Origin: Flavobacteriales bacterium
GTDB taxonomy: Bacteria > Bacteroidota > Bacteroidia > Flavobacteriales > BACL11
NCBI GenBank assembly: GCA_002683775.1
Contig: NYTT01000003.1
Coordinates: forward strand, 1-20,232
Length of the DNA: 20,232 nucleotides
Direction of reading: 5' to 3'
Shown here: positions 7,436-15,099 of the stretch, piece by piece
Numbering within the stretch: the first letter of the stretch is position 1
Layout of the letters: the number at the start of each line of letters is the position of its first letter
Program-made: the position numbers and the translations under genes
Notes under the pieces: generated by a model
Database searches by the model: none
Seen by the model: the letters and a program-made list of their open reading frames with translations, nothing else
What the model was told of the DNA's origin: nothing

Positions 7436-10015
7436 ATGCACAAGCAATATAGTCATATAAGAATACTTTTTTTAATATTTTTTCTTTTATATGGAACCGC
7501 ATGTTCTACTAAGAAAAAATCATGGGTAAATCGTCAATATCACAATACCGCAGCAAAATATAACGGATACTTTAATGGTAATGAAAGTTTAAAAATGGGT
7601 GTTAAAAAGCTACACTCTACCTACTCAGATGATTTTACTACAACTATACCGGTTTTTCCAACTGGAGACCTAAAAAAAGCAACTAAAATTCATCCCAACA
7701 TGACAAGAGCTATTAAAAAAGGGTCTGTTGTTATACAGAGGCACTCTATGAAAATAAAGGGAAAAGAATATTGTAAATGGATTGATGATAATTACTTGCT
7801 CGTTGGTAAAGCATATTTTTACAAAGGAGATTTTGAAGAAGCCATCAAAACGTTTAGTTTTATTATTAACGAGTATAAAAAAAATGAAATTAGATTTGAA
7901 TCCTCTCTGTGGTTAGTACGAAGTTTTGTGGAGAAAAGAGATTTTACATCAGCTAAGTCGCTTATTAAGGAGTTGTCTAAAGACAGAAAGTTTCCTGAAA
8001 AACTAGAAAGACAACTAACACTTATTTCTGCAGATCTTTATTTACGCGATAATGATTTTATTGCGGCTGAAGCAGAGTTAATAAGTGCAATAGATTTAAC
8101 GGGTTCAAACAAAAAAAAGCTTAGATTAAACTACATATTAGCACAACTTTACCAATATTCTAATAATTATGCATTAGCAAAAAAGCACTATAAATTAGTT
8201 TTGAAATCTAGCCCTGAATATGAAATGGCTTTTAATGCTAAAATGAACCTTGCAAGATCACTTGAGGGAAACGATGCGGATTCTAAAAAAATTAGACAAG
8301 AACTTTTAAAAATGATTAAGGATGATAAAAATATAGAGTATTTAGATCAGCTGTATTACACGCTTGCCCAAATGGATGTAAACATTAAAGATACTATATC
8401 TGCAAAAGAAAAATATTTACTCTCTGCCTTAAGTAGTGTTGAAAATGTATCTCAAAAATCTTTATCTTATCTAGCCTTAGCAAAGCTATATTTTTCAGTT
8501 GGAGAATATAAGTCAGCGTATAGTTTTTATGATAGTACAATCACATACATGAATAGTGATTTTAGACTTTATGAGCAAACCAATGACAGAAAAATCATTT
8601 TGGAGGATTTGGTTTTAAATATAACTAGAGTCGAACTTGAAGACAGCCTGCAAATGCTATCCGGTCTTTCAGTTTCTGAACAAAGCAGAATATTTAATAA
8701 TATTATTCAAGAGGAGTTCGAGCAAGAAAGAATACAGGCAGAAGAAGAGAGGTTAAGACAGCAAAATGTAAATAGTAGTCGTTACAATTCTGGAAGGGGA
8801 GATCAGTTTGGTAATAATACAAGTGGTGGAAATTGGTATTTTTATAATCCAGCTACAATAAGTTTTGGGGTTTCAGAATTTAGAAAAAAATGGGGGTCCA
8901 GAAAATTAGAAGATAATTGGAGAAGAAAGGACAAGAAAAACATTGTTAATTTTGATGTTGATACAAGCTCTGTGGATTCAAGTATATTAGCAACACAAAA
9001 CACTAAAGACCCTAAATATTATTTTGATCAATTACCTAAAACCAATGAGGATTTTATTAAATCAGACAGCCAAATTAAAGAATCTTTATATCAGCTTGGT
9101 TTGATTTATCGAGATGGACTTGATGAAATCAATTTAAGTACTGATCAATTTTCATCAATTTATGAAAGATTTCCAAAAGATCAGCAGTACGCCTCTTTGG
9201 CTCTGTATAATATGTATTTAAATTACGAAAAAACACAAGATAAAAAAAGTGATTTGATTAAATCCATATTACTATCTAAATATTCTAACAGTATATACTC
9301 TAAATCACTCGCTGATACAAGTCTTGATTTAGAGTCTTTACGTCAATTCGACTCAGAAGAATCAAAATACAACCAATGCCTTAGCCTATATAAAAATGGA
9401 GATTTTATTAAAGTAATTAATCAAACAGAGAAAATCACGAGTGATAAATTTAAAGATAAGTACTTGCTTTTAAGATCTTTATCATTCATTAAAACAACTC
9501 AAAATAGTAGAGCATTGATAGAGCTCTCTCTTGTTTCCAATGAAAATGAAAATTTGTCTAAGGAGGCTCAATACTTAATAAACAGTATTAACAACCCGCT
9601 TTCCATGAATAAGGCTAATGAACAAGCCTTAGCTGGCTCATCTTATTTATTTAACTCGAATGCTGAACATATGGTATTGTTAGTTTTACCAAGAGATAAT
9701 GTTGATATAACGTATTTACAAACACTTATTTCAGATTTTCACTTAAATAATATTGGAATAGAAAGTTTTCAAATTAGCGCACTCCTTCTAGGCGCAGACA
9801 ATCATTTAATAATGATAAAATCTTTTGAAAATGCTAAAGAGTCATTAAACTATGTCGGCTTATTCAAAGAACAAAAGATAATTATGGATATTCTCAATAG
9901 TATTGATTGTAAAATTATGTGTATATCGCTAGATAATTTTCCTGAATTTTATAAAAATAATGATGCTGAGGGATATCATAACTACTTCATAAATAAATAT
10001 TTAACAACAGATTAA
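7436..10015 (+). CDS. sprE: Type IX secretion / gliding motility lipoprotein SprE (PorW)
   Basis: An 859-residue TPR lipoprotein. The signal peptide ends at GTAC with the lipidated Cys23, followed by STKKKSWVNRQYHN, which is the usual opening of SprE proteins. Helical TPR-like repeats fill about 110-410. A Glu/Gln-rich coiled segment (426-443) leads to a conserved block with NWYFYNP (466-472) and FRKKWGSRKLEDNW, a second helical region follows to about 710, and a C-terminal alpha/beta domain covers 744-859. SprE of Flavobacterium johnsoniae and PorW of Porphyromonas gingivalis are needed for type IX secretion, and SprE for gliding. The frame extends five codons upstream to a TTG at 7421, but ATG at 7436 gives a better signal peptide. 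The protein should sit in the periplasm, anchored to the outer membrane. No other T9SS gene is in the window. Confidence 0.9.
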   Translation: MHKQYSHIRILFLIFFLLYGTACSTKKKSWVNRQYHNTAAKYNGYFNGNESLKMGVKKLHSTYSDDFTTTIPVFPTGDLKKATKIHPNMTRAIKKGSVVIQRHSMKIKGKEYCKWIDDNYLLVGKAYFYKGDFEEAIKTFSFIINEYKKNEIRFESSLWLVRSFVEKRDFTSAKSLIKELSKDRKFPEKLERQLTLISADLYLRDNDFIAAEAELISAIDLTGSNKKKLRLNYILAQLYQYSNNYALAKKHYKLVLKSSPEYEMAFNAKMNLARSLEGNDADSKKIRQELLKMIKDDKNIEYLDQLYYTLAQMDVNIKDTISAKEKYLLSALSSVENVSQKSLSYLALAKLYFSVGEYKSAYSFYDSTITYMNSDFRLYEQTNDRKIILEDLVLNITRVELEDSLQMLSGLSVSEQSRIFNNIIQEEFEQERIQAEEERLRQQNVNSSRYNSGRGDQFGNNTSGGNWYFYNPATISFGVSEFRKKWGSRKLEDNWRRKDKKNIVNFDVDTSSVDSSILATQNTKDPKYYFDQLPKTNEDFIKSDSQIKESLYQLGLIYRDGLDEINLSTDQFSSIYERFPKDQQYASLALYNMYLNYEKTQDKKSDLIKSILLSKYSNSIYSKSLADTSLDLESLRQFDSEESKYNQCLSLYKNGDFIKVINQTEKITSDKFKDKYLLLRSLSFIKTTQNSRALIELSLVSNENENLSKEAQYLINSINNPLSMNKANEQALAGSSYLFNSNAEHMVLLVLPRDNVDITYLQTLISDFHLNNIGIESFQISALLLGADNHLIMIKSFENAKESLNYVGLFKEQKIIMDILNSIDCKIMCISLDNFPEFYKNNDAEGYHNYFINKYLTTD

Positions 10016-10057
10016 TTAGTCAAATATATTTTATAAATTAGCAAAAAATATAACATC

Positions 10058-10471
10058 ATGTTTTCTAACAATAACGAACCAAATAAAAAAACACAAATGA
10101 CAGAAGCAATTAATACGATAGGCGCTGGTACGGTAGTCACAGGAGATGTACAGTCAAAAGGAGACATTAGGGTTGACGGGTCTTTAAAAGGCTCTTTAAA
10201 CACATCTGGCAAGGTTGTTCTTGGTAAAGAAGGTGTTATCGAGGGAGATGTATTGTGTAATAGTGCTGATATTTCTGGAACAATTAAAGCTAAAATTACA
10301 GTATCTCAACTTTTATCTTTAAAGGCAACTGCCAAGTTAAATGGAGATATTATAACAAATAAACTGTCAATTGAGCCCGGCGCCTCTTTTTCAGGATCTT
10401 GTAGTATGGGTGCAGTAATCAAAGATTTAAAAGATGCCGGAAAAACCGAGCAAAAGGAGAAATCTGCGTAA
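10058..10471 (+). CDS. Bactofilin (polymer-forming cytoskeletal protein)
   Basis: A 137-residue protein with a short polar N-terminal tail (1-19), a bactofilin beta-helix core at about 20-125 and a charged C-terminal tail. The core shows the repeating pattern of hydrophobic strands and glycine turns: GAGTVVTGDVQSKGDIRVDG, then GKEGVIEGDVLCNSADISG, and later SIEPGASFSGS. Bactofilins polymerise without nucleotide into filaments that scaffold envelope enzymes, often M23 peptidases; whether this one works with the divergent M23 gene nearby is inference. It begins 42 nt after sprE, so the two may share a transcript. Its last 38 nt overlap atpZ in another frame. Confidence 0.94.
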   Translation: MFSNNNEPNKKTQMTEAINTIGAGTVVTGDVQSKGDIRVDGSLKGSLNTSGKVVLGKEGVIEGDVLCNSADISGTIKAKITVSQLLSLKATAKLNGDIITNKLSIEPGASFSGSCSMGAVIKDLKDAGKTEQKEKSA

Positions 10472-10652
10472 TTCATTTATTCGTTATTCAGGCTTAGCCA
10501 CTACAATGGCCGTAATAATTTTTGCGGGTACATTTTTAGGAGATTATTTAGATAAACAAAACACCACCACCCCAACTTTTACTATTATATTTTCATTGGT
10601 CTCTATTTTTCTTTCACTTTTTTATGTTTTAAAAAAATTAAATGACAGTTAA
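10434..10652 (+). CDS. atpZ: AtpZ/AtpI family protein
   Basis: A 72-residue protein with a basic N-terminal tail (KPSKRRNLRN) and two transmembrane helices at about 20-37 and 50-66. SGLATTMAVIIFAGTFLGDYLD carries the GxxxG/GD pattern of the AtpZ family (the pair is split here to keep it short: SGLATTMAVI then IFAGTFLGDYLD). Such proteins precede F-type ATP synthase operons and have been linked to c-ring assembly or Mg2+/Ca2+ transport. The ATG at 10434 lies inside the bactofilin gene (38-nt overlap). A GGAG-like sequence at 10456-10459 is inside the gene and has no ATG after it, so I keep the earlier start. It overlaps the next gene by 11 nt. Confidence 0.85.
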   Translation: MPEKPSKRRNLRNSFIRYSGLATTMAVIIFAGTFLGDYLDKQNTTTPTFTIIFSLVSIFLSLFYVLKKLNDS

Positions 10653-11001
10653 ATTTAGAGGTATTTATTTTTTTATTGTTTTAATTATCAACTTTTCGTT
10701 GATTTTTCTAATTAAATTAGATGTAAATTTCAGCTCTGTTTTCTTGTTAAATTTATTTTTATTTTCAATTTCATTAATTGGAGAATTATTAAAACAATAT
10801 TTTATTAAGCTCAAAAAACTTGCCACTACTCACTTGTTGATTATAAATTTTTTGAGAATATTTTTGTGCTGTCTGTTTTTACTGCCTATAATTTTAAATT
10901 ATCAAAAATCAGATAACACTTACATATATAATTTTTTTATTTGTTATTTTTTGTATCTTTTTTATGATATAATAATGCAAAGTAAAAATCAAATAAAATA
11001 A
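10642..11001 (+). CDS. Small four-helix membrane protein in the AtpI position, hypothetical
   Basis: A 119-residue, extremely hydrophobic and Phe/Leu/Ile-rich protein with four predicted transmembrane helices at about 7-24, 31-50, 64-85 and 94-112. The loop between helices 2 and 3 is basic (KQYFIKLKKLA), which suggests a cytosolic loop and both termini inside. Length, helix count and position between atpZ and atpB fit the ATP synthase protein I (AtpI) group; a comparable poorly described membrane protein, which I recall as DUF6168, occupies this place in other flavobacteria, but I could not verify that. It overlaps atpZ by 11 nt and ends 80 nt before atpB. A helper role in Fo assembly is inference from context alone. 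Confidence 0.75.
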   Translation: MTVKFRGIYFFIVLIINFSLIFLIKLDVNFSSVFLLNLFLFSISLIGELLKQYFIKLKKLATTHLLIINFLRIFLCCLFLLPIILNYQKSDNTYIYNFFICYFLYLFYDIIMQSKNQIK

Positions 11002-11021
11002 TCTAATAATTTTTTAATTTA

Positions 11022-11054
11022 TTGCTTTCAGCCTTAAATATTTATTTATTTTTG
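11022..11054 (+). promoter_or_regulatory. Candidate promoter of the ATP synthase genes (atpB)
   Basis: TTG at 11022-11024 and TATTTTTG at 11047-11054 match the -33 (TTG) and -7 (TAnnTTTG) elements of Bacteroidota with a 22-nt spacer, inside the accepted 17-23 range. Transcription would begin near 11060, about 20 nt before the ATG at 11082. This would let atpB-atpG be transcribed apart from sprE, bactofilin and atpZ, and it argues against translation starting at the TTG at 11022. Confidence 0.55.
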
Positions 11055-11081
11055 CGCCATATTTTAGCATACATATTAAAA

Positions 11082-12122
11082 ATGTCAAACACTAGATTAA
11101 AACCTTTATTCACTTTATTATTTTTAATAGGCATAATATTCCATTTAAAGGCAGAATCCCCATCCACTTCAAATAATTCAGACGAACTGTATAATCCAGT
11201 TCCCGCAATAATGCACCATATTTCAGATTCACACGAGTGGCATTTATGGGGTGAAGGAGAGGGCTCAGTTAGCATACCCCTGCCAGTTATTTTATATACC
11301 GCTGGTAGTCTGGATATATTTATGTCTTCTGCATTTCATCACGGAAAATCTAATGTTAAAATAGAGGATAGGGAATATTCACTTGATTCACATGGACATG
11401 TTTTTGAGACTTCTGGCTTGCATCCAATTGATTTTTCAATAACTAAGAATGTTGCCTCTATGTTTTTGGCGTTAATAGTAATGCTTTTATTATTTGTGCT
11501 TACAGGCTTGAAATCCAAAAGAAATTTTGGCGCACCTACTGGCTTGGCATCATTTATAGAGCCGCTAGTTCTTTTCGTAAGAGATGATATTATTAAGCCA
11601 AACATTGGAAGTAATTACAAAAAATACTTACCATACCTATTAACCTTATTTTTCTTTATTTTAATAAATAATTTATTAGGACTACTTCCAGGAGCTGCAA
11701 ATGTTACTGGTAATATTGCAATAACACTTGTTCTGTCTTTTATAACTTTAATTGTAACTAATATTTCTGGCAACAAATCTTACTGGAGCCATATTTTCAA
11801 ACCACCAGGAGTTCCACTAGCACTAATGCCAATTATGATACCAATAGAAATTGTTGGAATTTTTACCAAACCTTTTGCTTTAATGATCAGGTTATTTGCT
11901 AACATTTCAGCTGGACACATTATAATATTAAGTTTAATCTCACTAATTTTTATGGCACAAAGTGGCCTCGGTAATGCAGGAGCATTTGGTGTTGCCCCAG
12001 TATCAGTACTTTTTGTGTTATTTATGTATCTTATTGAGGTTTTGGTAGCTTTTTTACAGGCTTACATATTTACTCTACTTACATCCTTATTTATTGGACT
12101 TGCTACAGTAGAACATCATTAA
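11082..12122 (+). CDS. atpB: F1Fo ATP synthase subunit a
   Basis: A 346-residue membrane subunit forming the proton half-channels next to the c-ring. From ATG at 11082 it opens with a signal-peptide-like segment (1-24), then a His-rich extracytoplasmic stretch (HHISDSHEWHLWGEGE) typical of Bacteroidota subunit a, then about six transmembrane helices. The essential Arg is Arg270 in LMIRLFANISAGH, and the adjacent EPLVLFVRDDI and LLGLLPG motifs are present. The long N-terminal part makes it larger than the E. coli subunit (271 residues). The frame continues upstream to a TTG at 11022, but those 20 codons lie over a promoter and add a second hydrophobic stretch, so ATG 11082 is preferred. Confidence 0.94.
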   Translation: MSNTRLKPLFTLLFLIGIIFHLKAESPSTSNNSDELYNPVPAIMHHISDSHEWHLWGEGEGSVSIPLPVILYTAGSLDIFMSSAFHHGKSNVKIEDREYSLDSHGHVFETSGLHPIDFSITKNVASMFLALIVMLLLFVLTGLKSKRNFGAPTGLASFIEPLVLFVRDDIIKPNIGSNYKKYLPYLLTLFFFILINNLLGLLPGAANVTGNIAITLVLSFITLIVTNISGNKSYWSHIFKPPGVPLALMPIMIPIEIVGIFTKPFALMIRLFANISAGHIIILSLISLIFMAQSGLGNAGAFGVAPVSVLFVLFMYLIEVLVAFLQAYIFTLLTSLFIGLATVEHH

Positions 12123-12148
12123 TAATTAATTAATCAAATTTTATAACT

Positions 12149-12161
12149 AAAAACAAAAAAC
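12149..12161 (+). promoter_or_regulatory. A-rich translation leader of atpE
   Basis: The 13 nt before the atpE ATG are A apart from two C (ACTAAAAACAAAAAAC runs into the ATG). Bacteroidota ribosomes rarely use a Shine-Dalgarno, and unstructured A-rich leaders mark well-translated genes, which fits subunit c being needed in about ten copies per complex. That it enhances translation is inference. Confidence 0.4.
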
Positions 12162-12371
12162 ATGGAAATTACAGGAATAGCAGCAATCGGAGCTGGATTA
12201 GCAGCAATCGGAGCTGGAATTGGAATTGGAAAAATTGGAGGTTCTGCACTAGAAGCAATGGCTAGACAGCCTGAGCACTCTGGAATGATTCAAACAAACA
12301 TGATTATTGCTGCCGCTTTAGTTGAGGGGGTTGCATTATTTGGAGTTGTTGTTGCACTTTTACAAGGATAA
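12162..12371 (+). CDS. atpE: F1Fo ATP synthase subunit c
   Basis: A 69-residue helical hairpin that oligomerises into the rotor ring. Helix 1 carries the glycine-packing motif GAGIGIG (17-23), the polar loop is ARQPE (34-38), and helix 2 bears the ion-binding Glu55 in AALVEGVALFG. The residue after Glu55 is Gly, not the Ser/Thr seen in Na+-binding rings, so proton coupling is likely. The N-terminal half contains a near-perfect 21-nt tandem repeat (see the repeat entry). It follows atpB by 39 nt and is followed by a strong hairpin before atpF, which may help raise c over the other subunits. Confidence 0.96.
   Translation: MEITGIAAIGAGLAAIGAGIGIGKIGGSALEAMARQPEHSGMIQTNMIIAAALVEGVALFGVVVALLQG
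12179..12218 (+). repeat. 21-nt direct repeat inside atpE
   Basis: AGCAGCAATCGGAGCTGGA occurs at 12179-12197 and identically at 12200-12218, so the period is 21 nt. It encodes two heptads, AAIGAGL and AAIGAGI, within helix 1 of subunit c. A similar amino-acid pattern is normal in this protein, but identity at the third codon positions as well suggests a recent in-frame duplication or gene conversion. Confidence 0.85.
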
Positions 12372-12393
12372 TTCACAAAATTGTATTAATTAA

Positions 12394-12430
12394 AAAGATT
12401 AACTGTAGCGGTTGGCTGCAGTTAATCTTT
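12394..12430 (+). promoter_or_regulatory. Strong intercistronic hairpin between atpE and atpF
   Basis: Arms 12394-12409 (AAAGATTAACTGTAGC) and 12415-12430 (GCTGCAGTTAATCTTT) pair over 16 bp with one G-U pair and a 5-nt loop, GGTTG. On the plus strand it is followed by A7, not a U-run, so it is not a standard terminator; it ends 13 nt before the atpF ATG. It may protect the 3' end of a processed atpB-atpE mRNA or slow translation of atpF, giving excess subunit c. On the minus strand it is followed by T5, but no minus-strand gene ends here. Confidence 0.75.
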
Positions 12431-12443
12431 AAAAAAAGAAATT

Positions 12444-12947
12444 ATGGATCCAATGTCACTTGTTACGCCCGCGATAGGACTAATGTTCTGGACGTGTATT
12501 ATTTTTACCTTGTTAATAGTTTTGTTAAGGAAATTTGCTTGGAAACCTATTTTAACTGCTGTTGATGATAGAAACGAACAAATCAATTCTGCTTTAAAGG
12601 CAGCTGATAAAGCAAGACTTGAAATTGAGAATTTAAATAACGACAACGAAAGAATTTTGTTAGAAGCTAAGTCTGAAAGAGACCAGCTGTTAAAAGAAGC
12701 TAGAGATATAAAAGACAATATTATTAATGAAGCTAAAGAAAAGGCATCTAATGAAGCTGAAAACATTTTAAATGCGGCTAAAAGTCAAATTGAAAATGAA
12801 AAGATGAAGGCAATAACTGAGCTTAAAAACTCTGTAGCTGTTCTTTCCATTGATATTGCAGAAAAGGTTCTTAAAAATGAACTAAAAGAAAAATCTAATC
12901 AAGAGGATTTTATTAATAGTATTTTAAAAAACTCTGAACTTAACTAA
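12444..12947 (+). CDS. atpF: F1Fo ATP synthase subunit b
   Basis: A 167-residue peripheral-stalk subunit. One N-terminal transmembrane helix (about 9-29, PAIGLMFWTCIIFTLLIVLL) is followed by RKFAWKPILTAVDDRNEQI, the usual junction to the stalk, and then a long charged, Ala/Glu/Lys-rich right-handed coiled coil to about residue 150 that dimerises and binds delta. The C-terminal IAEKVLKNEL segment is typical of the delta-binding end. Length is normal. It lies downstream of the hairpin and its stop overlaps the atpH start by 1 nt (TAATG). Confidence 0.95.
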   Translation: MDPMSLVTPAIGLMFWTCIIFTLLIVLLRKFAWKPILTAVDDRNEQINSALKAADKARLEIENLNNDNERILLEAKSERDQLLKEARDIKDNIINEAKEKASNEAENILNAAKSQIENEKMKAITELKNSVAVLSIDIAEKVLKNELKEKSNQEDFINSILKNSELN

Positions 12948-13504
12948 TGAAAGGAACTAGAGCTACTATAAGATATGCAAAAGCACTTTTACAACTCTCT
13001 GTTGAAAAAGATTTCTTATCACAATCGTACAACGATATGATTTATGTTGACCAATTGTGTTCTGAGTGTAAAGATTTTGTATTGCTTTTAAAAAGTCCAA
13101 TAGTAAAAACAGACCTAAAGCTAAAAATAATTAATGAAGTGCTGAGTAATAAGATAAGCGAAACTAGTTTAAGATTCATTAATATTATAACAAGTAAAAA
13201 AAGAGAATCGCTTTTGCCTGAAATGGTATGTAATTTTATTGAGCTTTATAAGGCTCAAAATAATATCCAATCTGCTACTGTCACTACAGCTGTTCCTTTG
13301 TCGAGTGACACTAAAAAAAGTGTACTTAATTATATCAAAAACCAAACAAAAAGCACTATTGAGCTTAAGGAATTGGTTGACGAAAGTATTATTGGAGGCG
13401 CAATCATTAAGATGGGTGATAAACAATTAGACGCAAGTGTTTCTAAAGAGATTTTAGAACTAAAACAAATATTTAACCAAAACCTGTATTTGCAGGATTT
13501 TTAA
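12947..13504 (+). CDS. atpH: F1Fo ATP synthase subunit delta
   Basis: A 185-residue subunit (OSCP type) that joins the b stalk to the top of the alpha/beta hexamer. The N-terminal helical domain starts with TRATIRYAKALLQLSVEK (about 3-20) and the C-terminal part has the conserved IIGGAIIKMGDKQLDASV (about 148-165). The ATG shares one base with the atpF stop and there is no Shine-Dalgarno, so translational coupling is likely. It ends 11 nt before atpA. Delta is the least conserved subunit and this one is identified by both domains plus its place in the operon. Confidence 0.93.
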   Translation: MKGTRATIRYAKALLQLSVEKDFLSQSYNDMIYVDQLCSECKDFVLLLKSPIVKTDLKLKIINEVLSNKISETSLRFINIITSKKRESLLPEMVCNFIELYKAQNNIQSATVTTAVPLSSDTKKSVLNYIKNQTKSTIELKELVDESIIGGAIIKMGDKQLDASVSKEILELKQIFNQNLYLQDF

Positions 13505-13515
13505 AAAAATAAAAA

Positions 13516-15099
13516 ATGGCAGAAGTAAAACCAGCTGAAGTTTCAGCAATTTTAAGACAACAATTATCAGGATTCAAATCTGAATCTGAATTACAGGAAG
13601 TAGGTACTGTATTACAAGTTGGAGATGGTATTGCACGTATTTATGGTTTAACAAATGTACAATCAGGAGAATTAGTGGAATTTGAAAATAAAATTCAAGC
13701 TATTGTATTGAACCTTGAAGAAGACAATGTAGGGGTTGTATTATTAGGTCCTTCAAAAGGTATAAAAGAGGGTGATACCGTTAAGAGAACTAAAAGAATT
13801 GCATCTTTAAATGTTGGCGAAGGAATGCTTGGTAGGGTTGTTGATGGAATGGGGAATCCTATTGATGGAAAGGGCCCTATCAAAGGTGAGACTTATGAAA
13901 TGCCAATTGAAAGAAAGGCGCCTGGAGTAATTTATAGGCAACCAGTTAACGAGCCACTGCAAACAGGCTTAAAAGCTGTTGATGCTATGATACCTGTTGG
14001 AAGAGGACAAAGAGAACTTATTATTGGAGACAGACAAACAGGTAAAACAGCTGTTGCAATTGACACAATAATAAATCAAAAAGAGTTTTATGAAAAAGGA
14101 GAGCCTGTTTTTTGTATATATGTAGCTGTTGGTCAAAAAGCGTCAACTATCGCAGCTTTGGTTGACACTTTAGAAAAAGCCGGTGCACTTGCATATACTG
14201 TTATTGTATCAGCAAGTGCTGCAGATCCTGCACCTATGCAGTTTTATGCTCCTTTAGCAGGTGCTGCAATTGGAGAGTTTTTTAGAGATACTGGAAGACC
14301 TGCACTAATTGTATTTGATGATTTGTCTAAGCAAGCTGTAGCATATAGAGAGGTGTCCTTATTACTAAGAAGACCACCAGGTAGAGAAGCATATCCTGGT
14401 GATGTGTTTTATTTACATTCAAGATTACTAGAAAGGGCTGCGAAAGTAATTAATGATGATAAAATTGCTGCGCAAATGAATGATTTACCTGATTCATTAA
14501 AGAATATTGTTAAAGGGGGTGGTTCGTTAACTGCACTACCAATTATCGAAACGCAAGCTGGAGATGTATCAGCTTATATTCCTACAAATGTTATTTCGAT
14601 TACAGATGGGCAAATTTTTCTTGAATCAAACTTATTTTTATCTGGTGTGCGACCAGCTATTAATGTAGGTATATCCGTATCTAGAGTAGGTGGGTCAGCT
14701 CAAATCAAATCAATGAAAAAAATAGCAGGTACTTTAAAACTTGATCAAGCGCAATATAGAGAGCTTGAGGCTTTTGCTAAATTTGGATCAGATCTTGATG
14801 CCGCAACAAATGCTGTTATTGAAAAAGGCAAAAGAAATGTTGAAATTTTAAAGCAAGGACAGTACTCGCCTCTAAGAGTCGAAGAGCAAGCTGCAATTAT
14901 TTATTGTGGAACTAATGGTTTGTTGATGGACGTTCCGGTTAATAAAATCAAAGAATTTGAAAACGATTTTATTATGCTATTACATTCAAAGCATCAGAAT
15001 ATTCTTGATGAGTTAGCTGATGGTATGTTAACTAAGGAAATAACAGCAACCCTTGAGAGTGTAGCAGCGGATTTATCATCCAAATATGCCAACAAATAA
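13516..15099 (+). CDS. atpA: F1Fo ATP synthase subunit alpha
   Basis: A 527-residue F1 subunit that binds non-catalytic nucleotides and supplies the arginine finger to the catalytic site on beta. The Walker A motif GDRQTGKT is at 171-178, the LIVFDDLSKQA Walker B region follows near 266-276, and ISVSRVGGSAQ carries the arginine finger Arg390. The beta-barrel N-terminal domain (about 25-95) and helical C-terminal domain are complete. Its codons look better matched to high expression than those of nearby membrane genes, with an A-rich leader of 11 nt. Its stop shares a base with the atpG start (TAATG). The partner beta subunit is not encoded in this window. Confidence 0.98.
   Translation: MAEVKPAEVSAILRQQLSGFKSESELQEVGTVLQVGDGIARIYGLTNVQSGELVEFENKIQAIVLNLEEDNVGVVLLGPSKGIKEGDTVKRTKRIASLNVGEGMLGRVVDGMGNPIDGKGPIKGETYEMPIERKAPGVIYRQPVNEPLQTGLKAVDAMIPVGRGQRELIIGDRQTGKTAVAIDTIINQKEFYEKGEPVFCIYVAVGQKASTIAALVDTLEKAGALAYTVIVSASAADPAPMQFYAPLAGAAIGEFFRDTGRPALIVFDDLSKQAVAYREVSLLLRRPPGREAYPGDVFYLHSRLLERAAKVINDDKIAAQMNDLPDSLKNIVKGGGSLTALPIIETQAGDVSAYIPTNVISITDGQIFLESNLFLSGVRPAINVGISVSRVGGSAQIKSMKKIAGTLKLDQAQYRELEAFAKFGSDLDAATNAVIEKGKRNVEILKQGQYSPLRVEEQAAIIYCGTNGLLMDVPVNKIKEFENDFIMLLHSKHQNILDELADGMLTKEITATLESVAADLSSKYANK

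Noticed and set aside
12394..12430. Reading the atpE/atpF hairpin as an intrinsic terminator
   Set aside because: The coding strand has A7 after the stem, not a U-run, and essential atpF-H-A-G follow without another promoter that I can see.
12422..12766. Minus-strand open frame of 114 codons, Ser/Leu-rich
   Set aside because: Mirror image of the Lys/Glu/Ala-rich coiled coil of atpF; such antisense frames are a common by-product.
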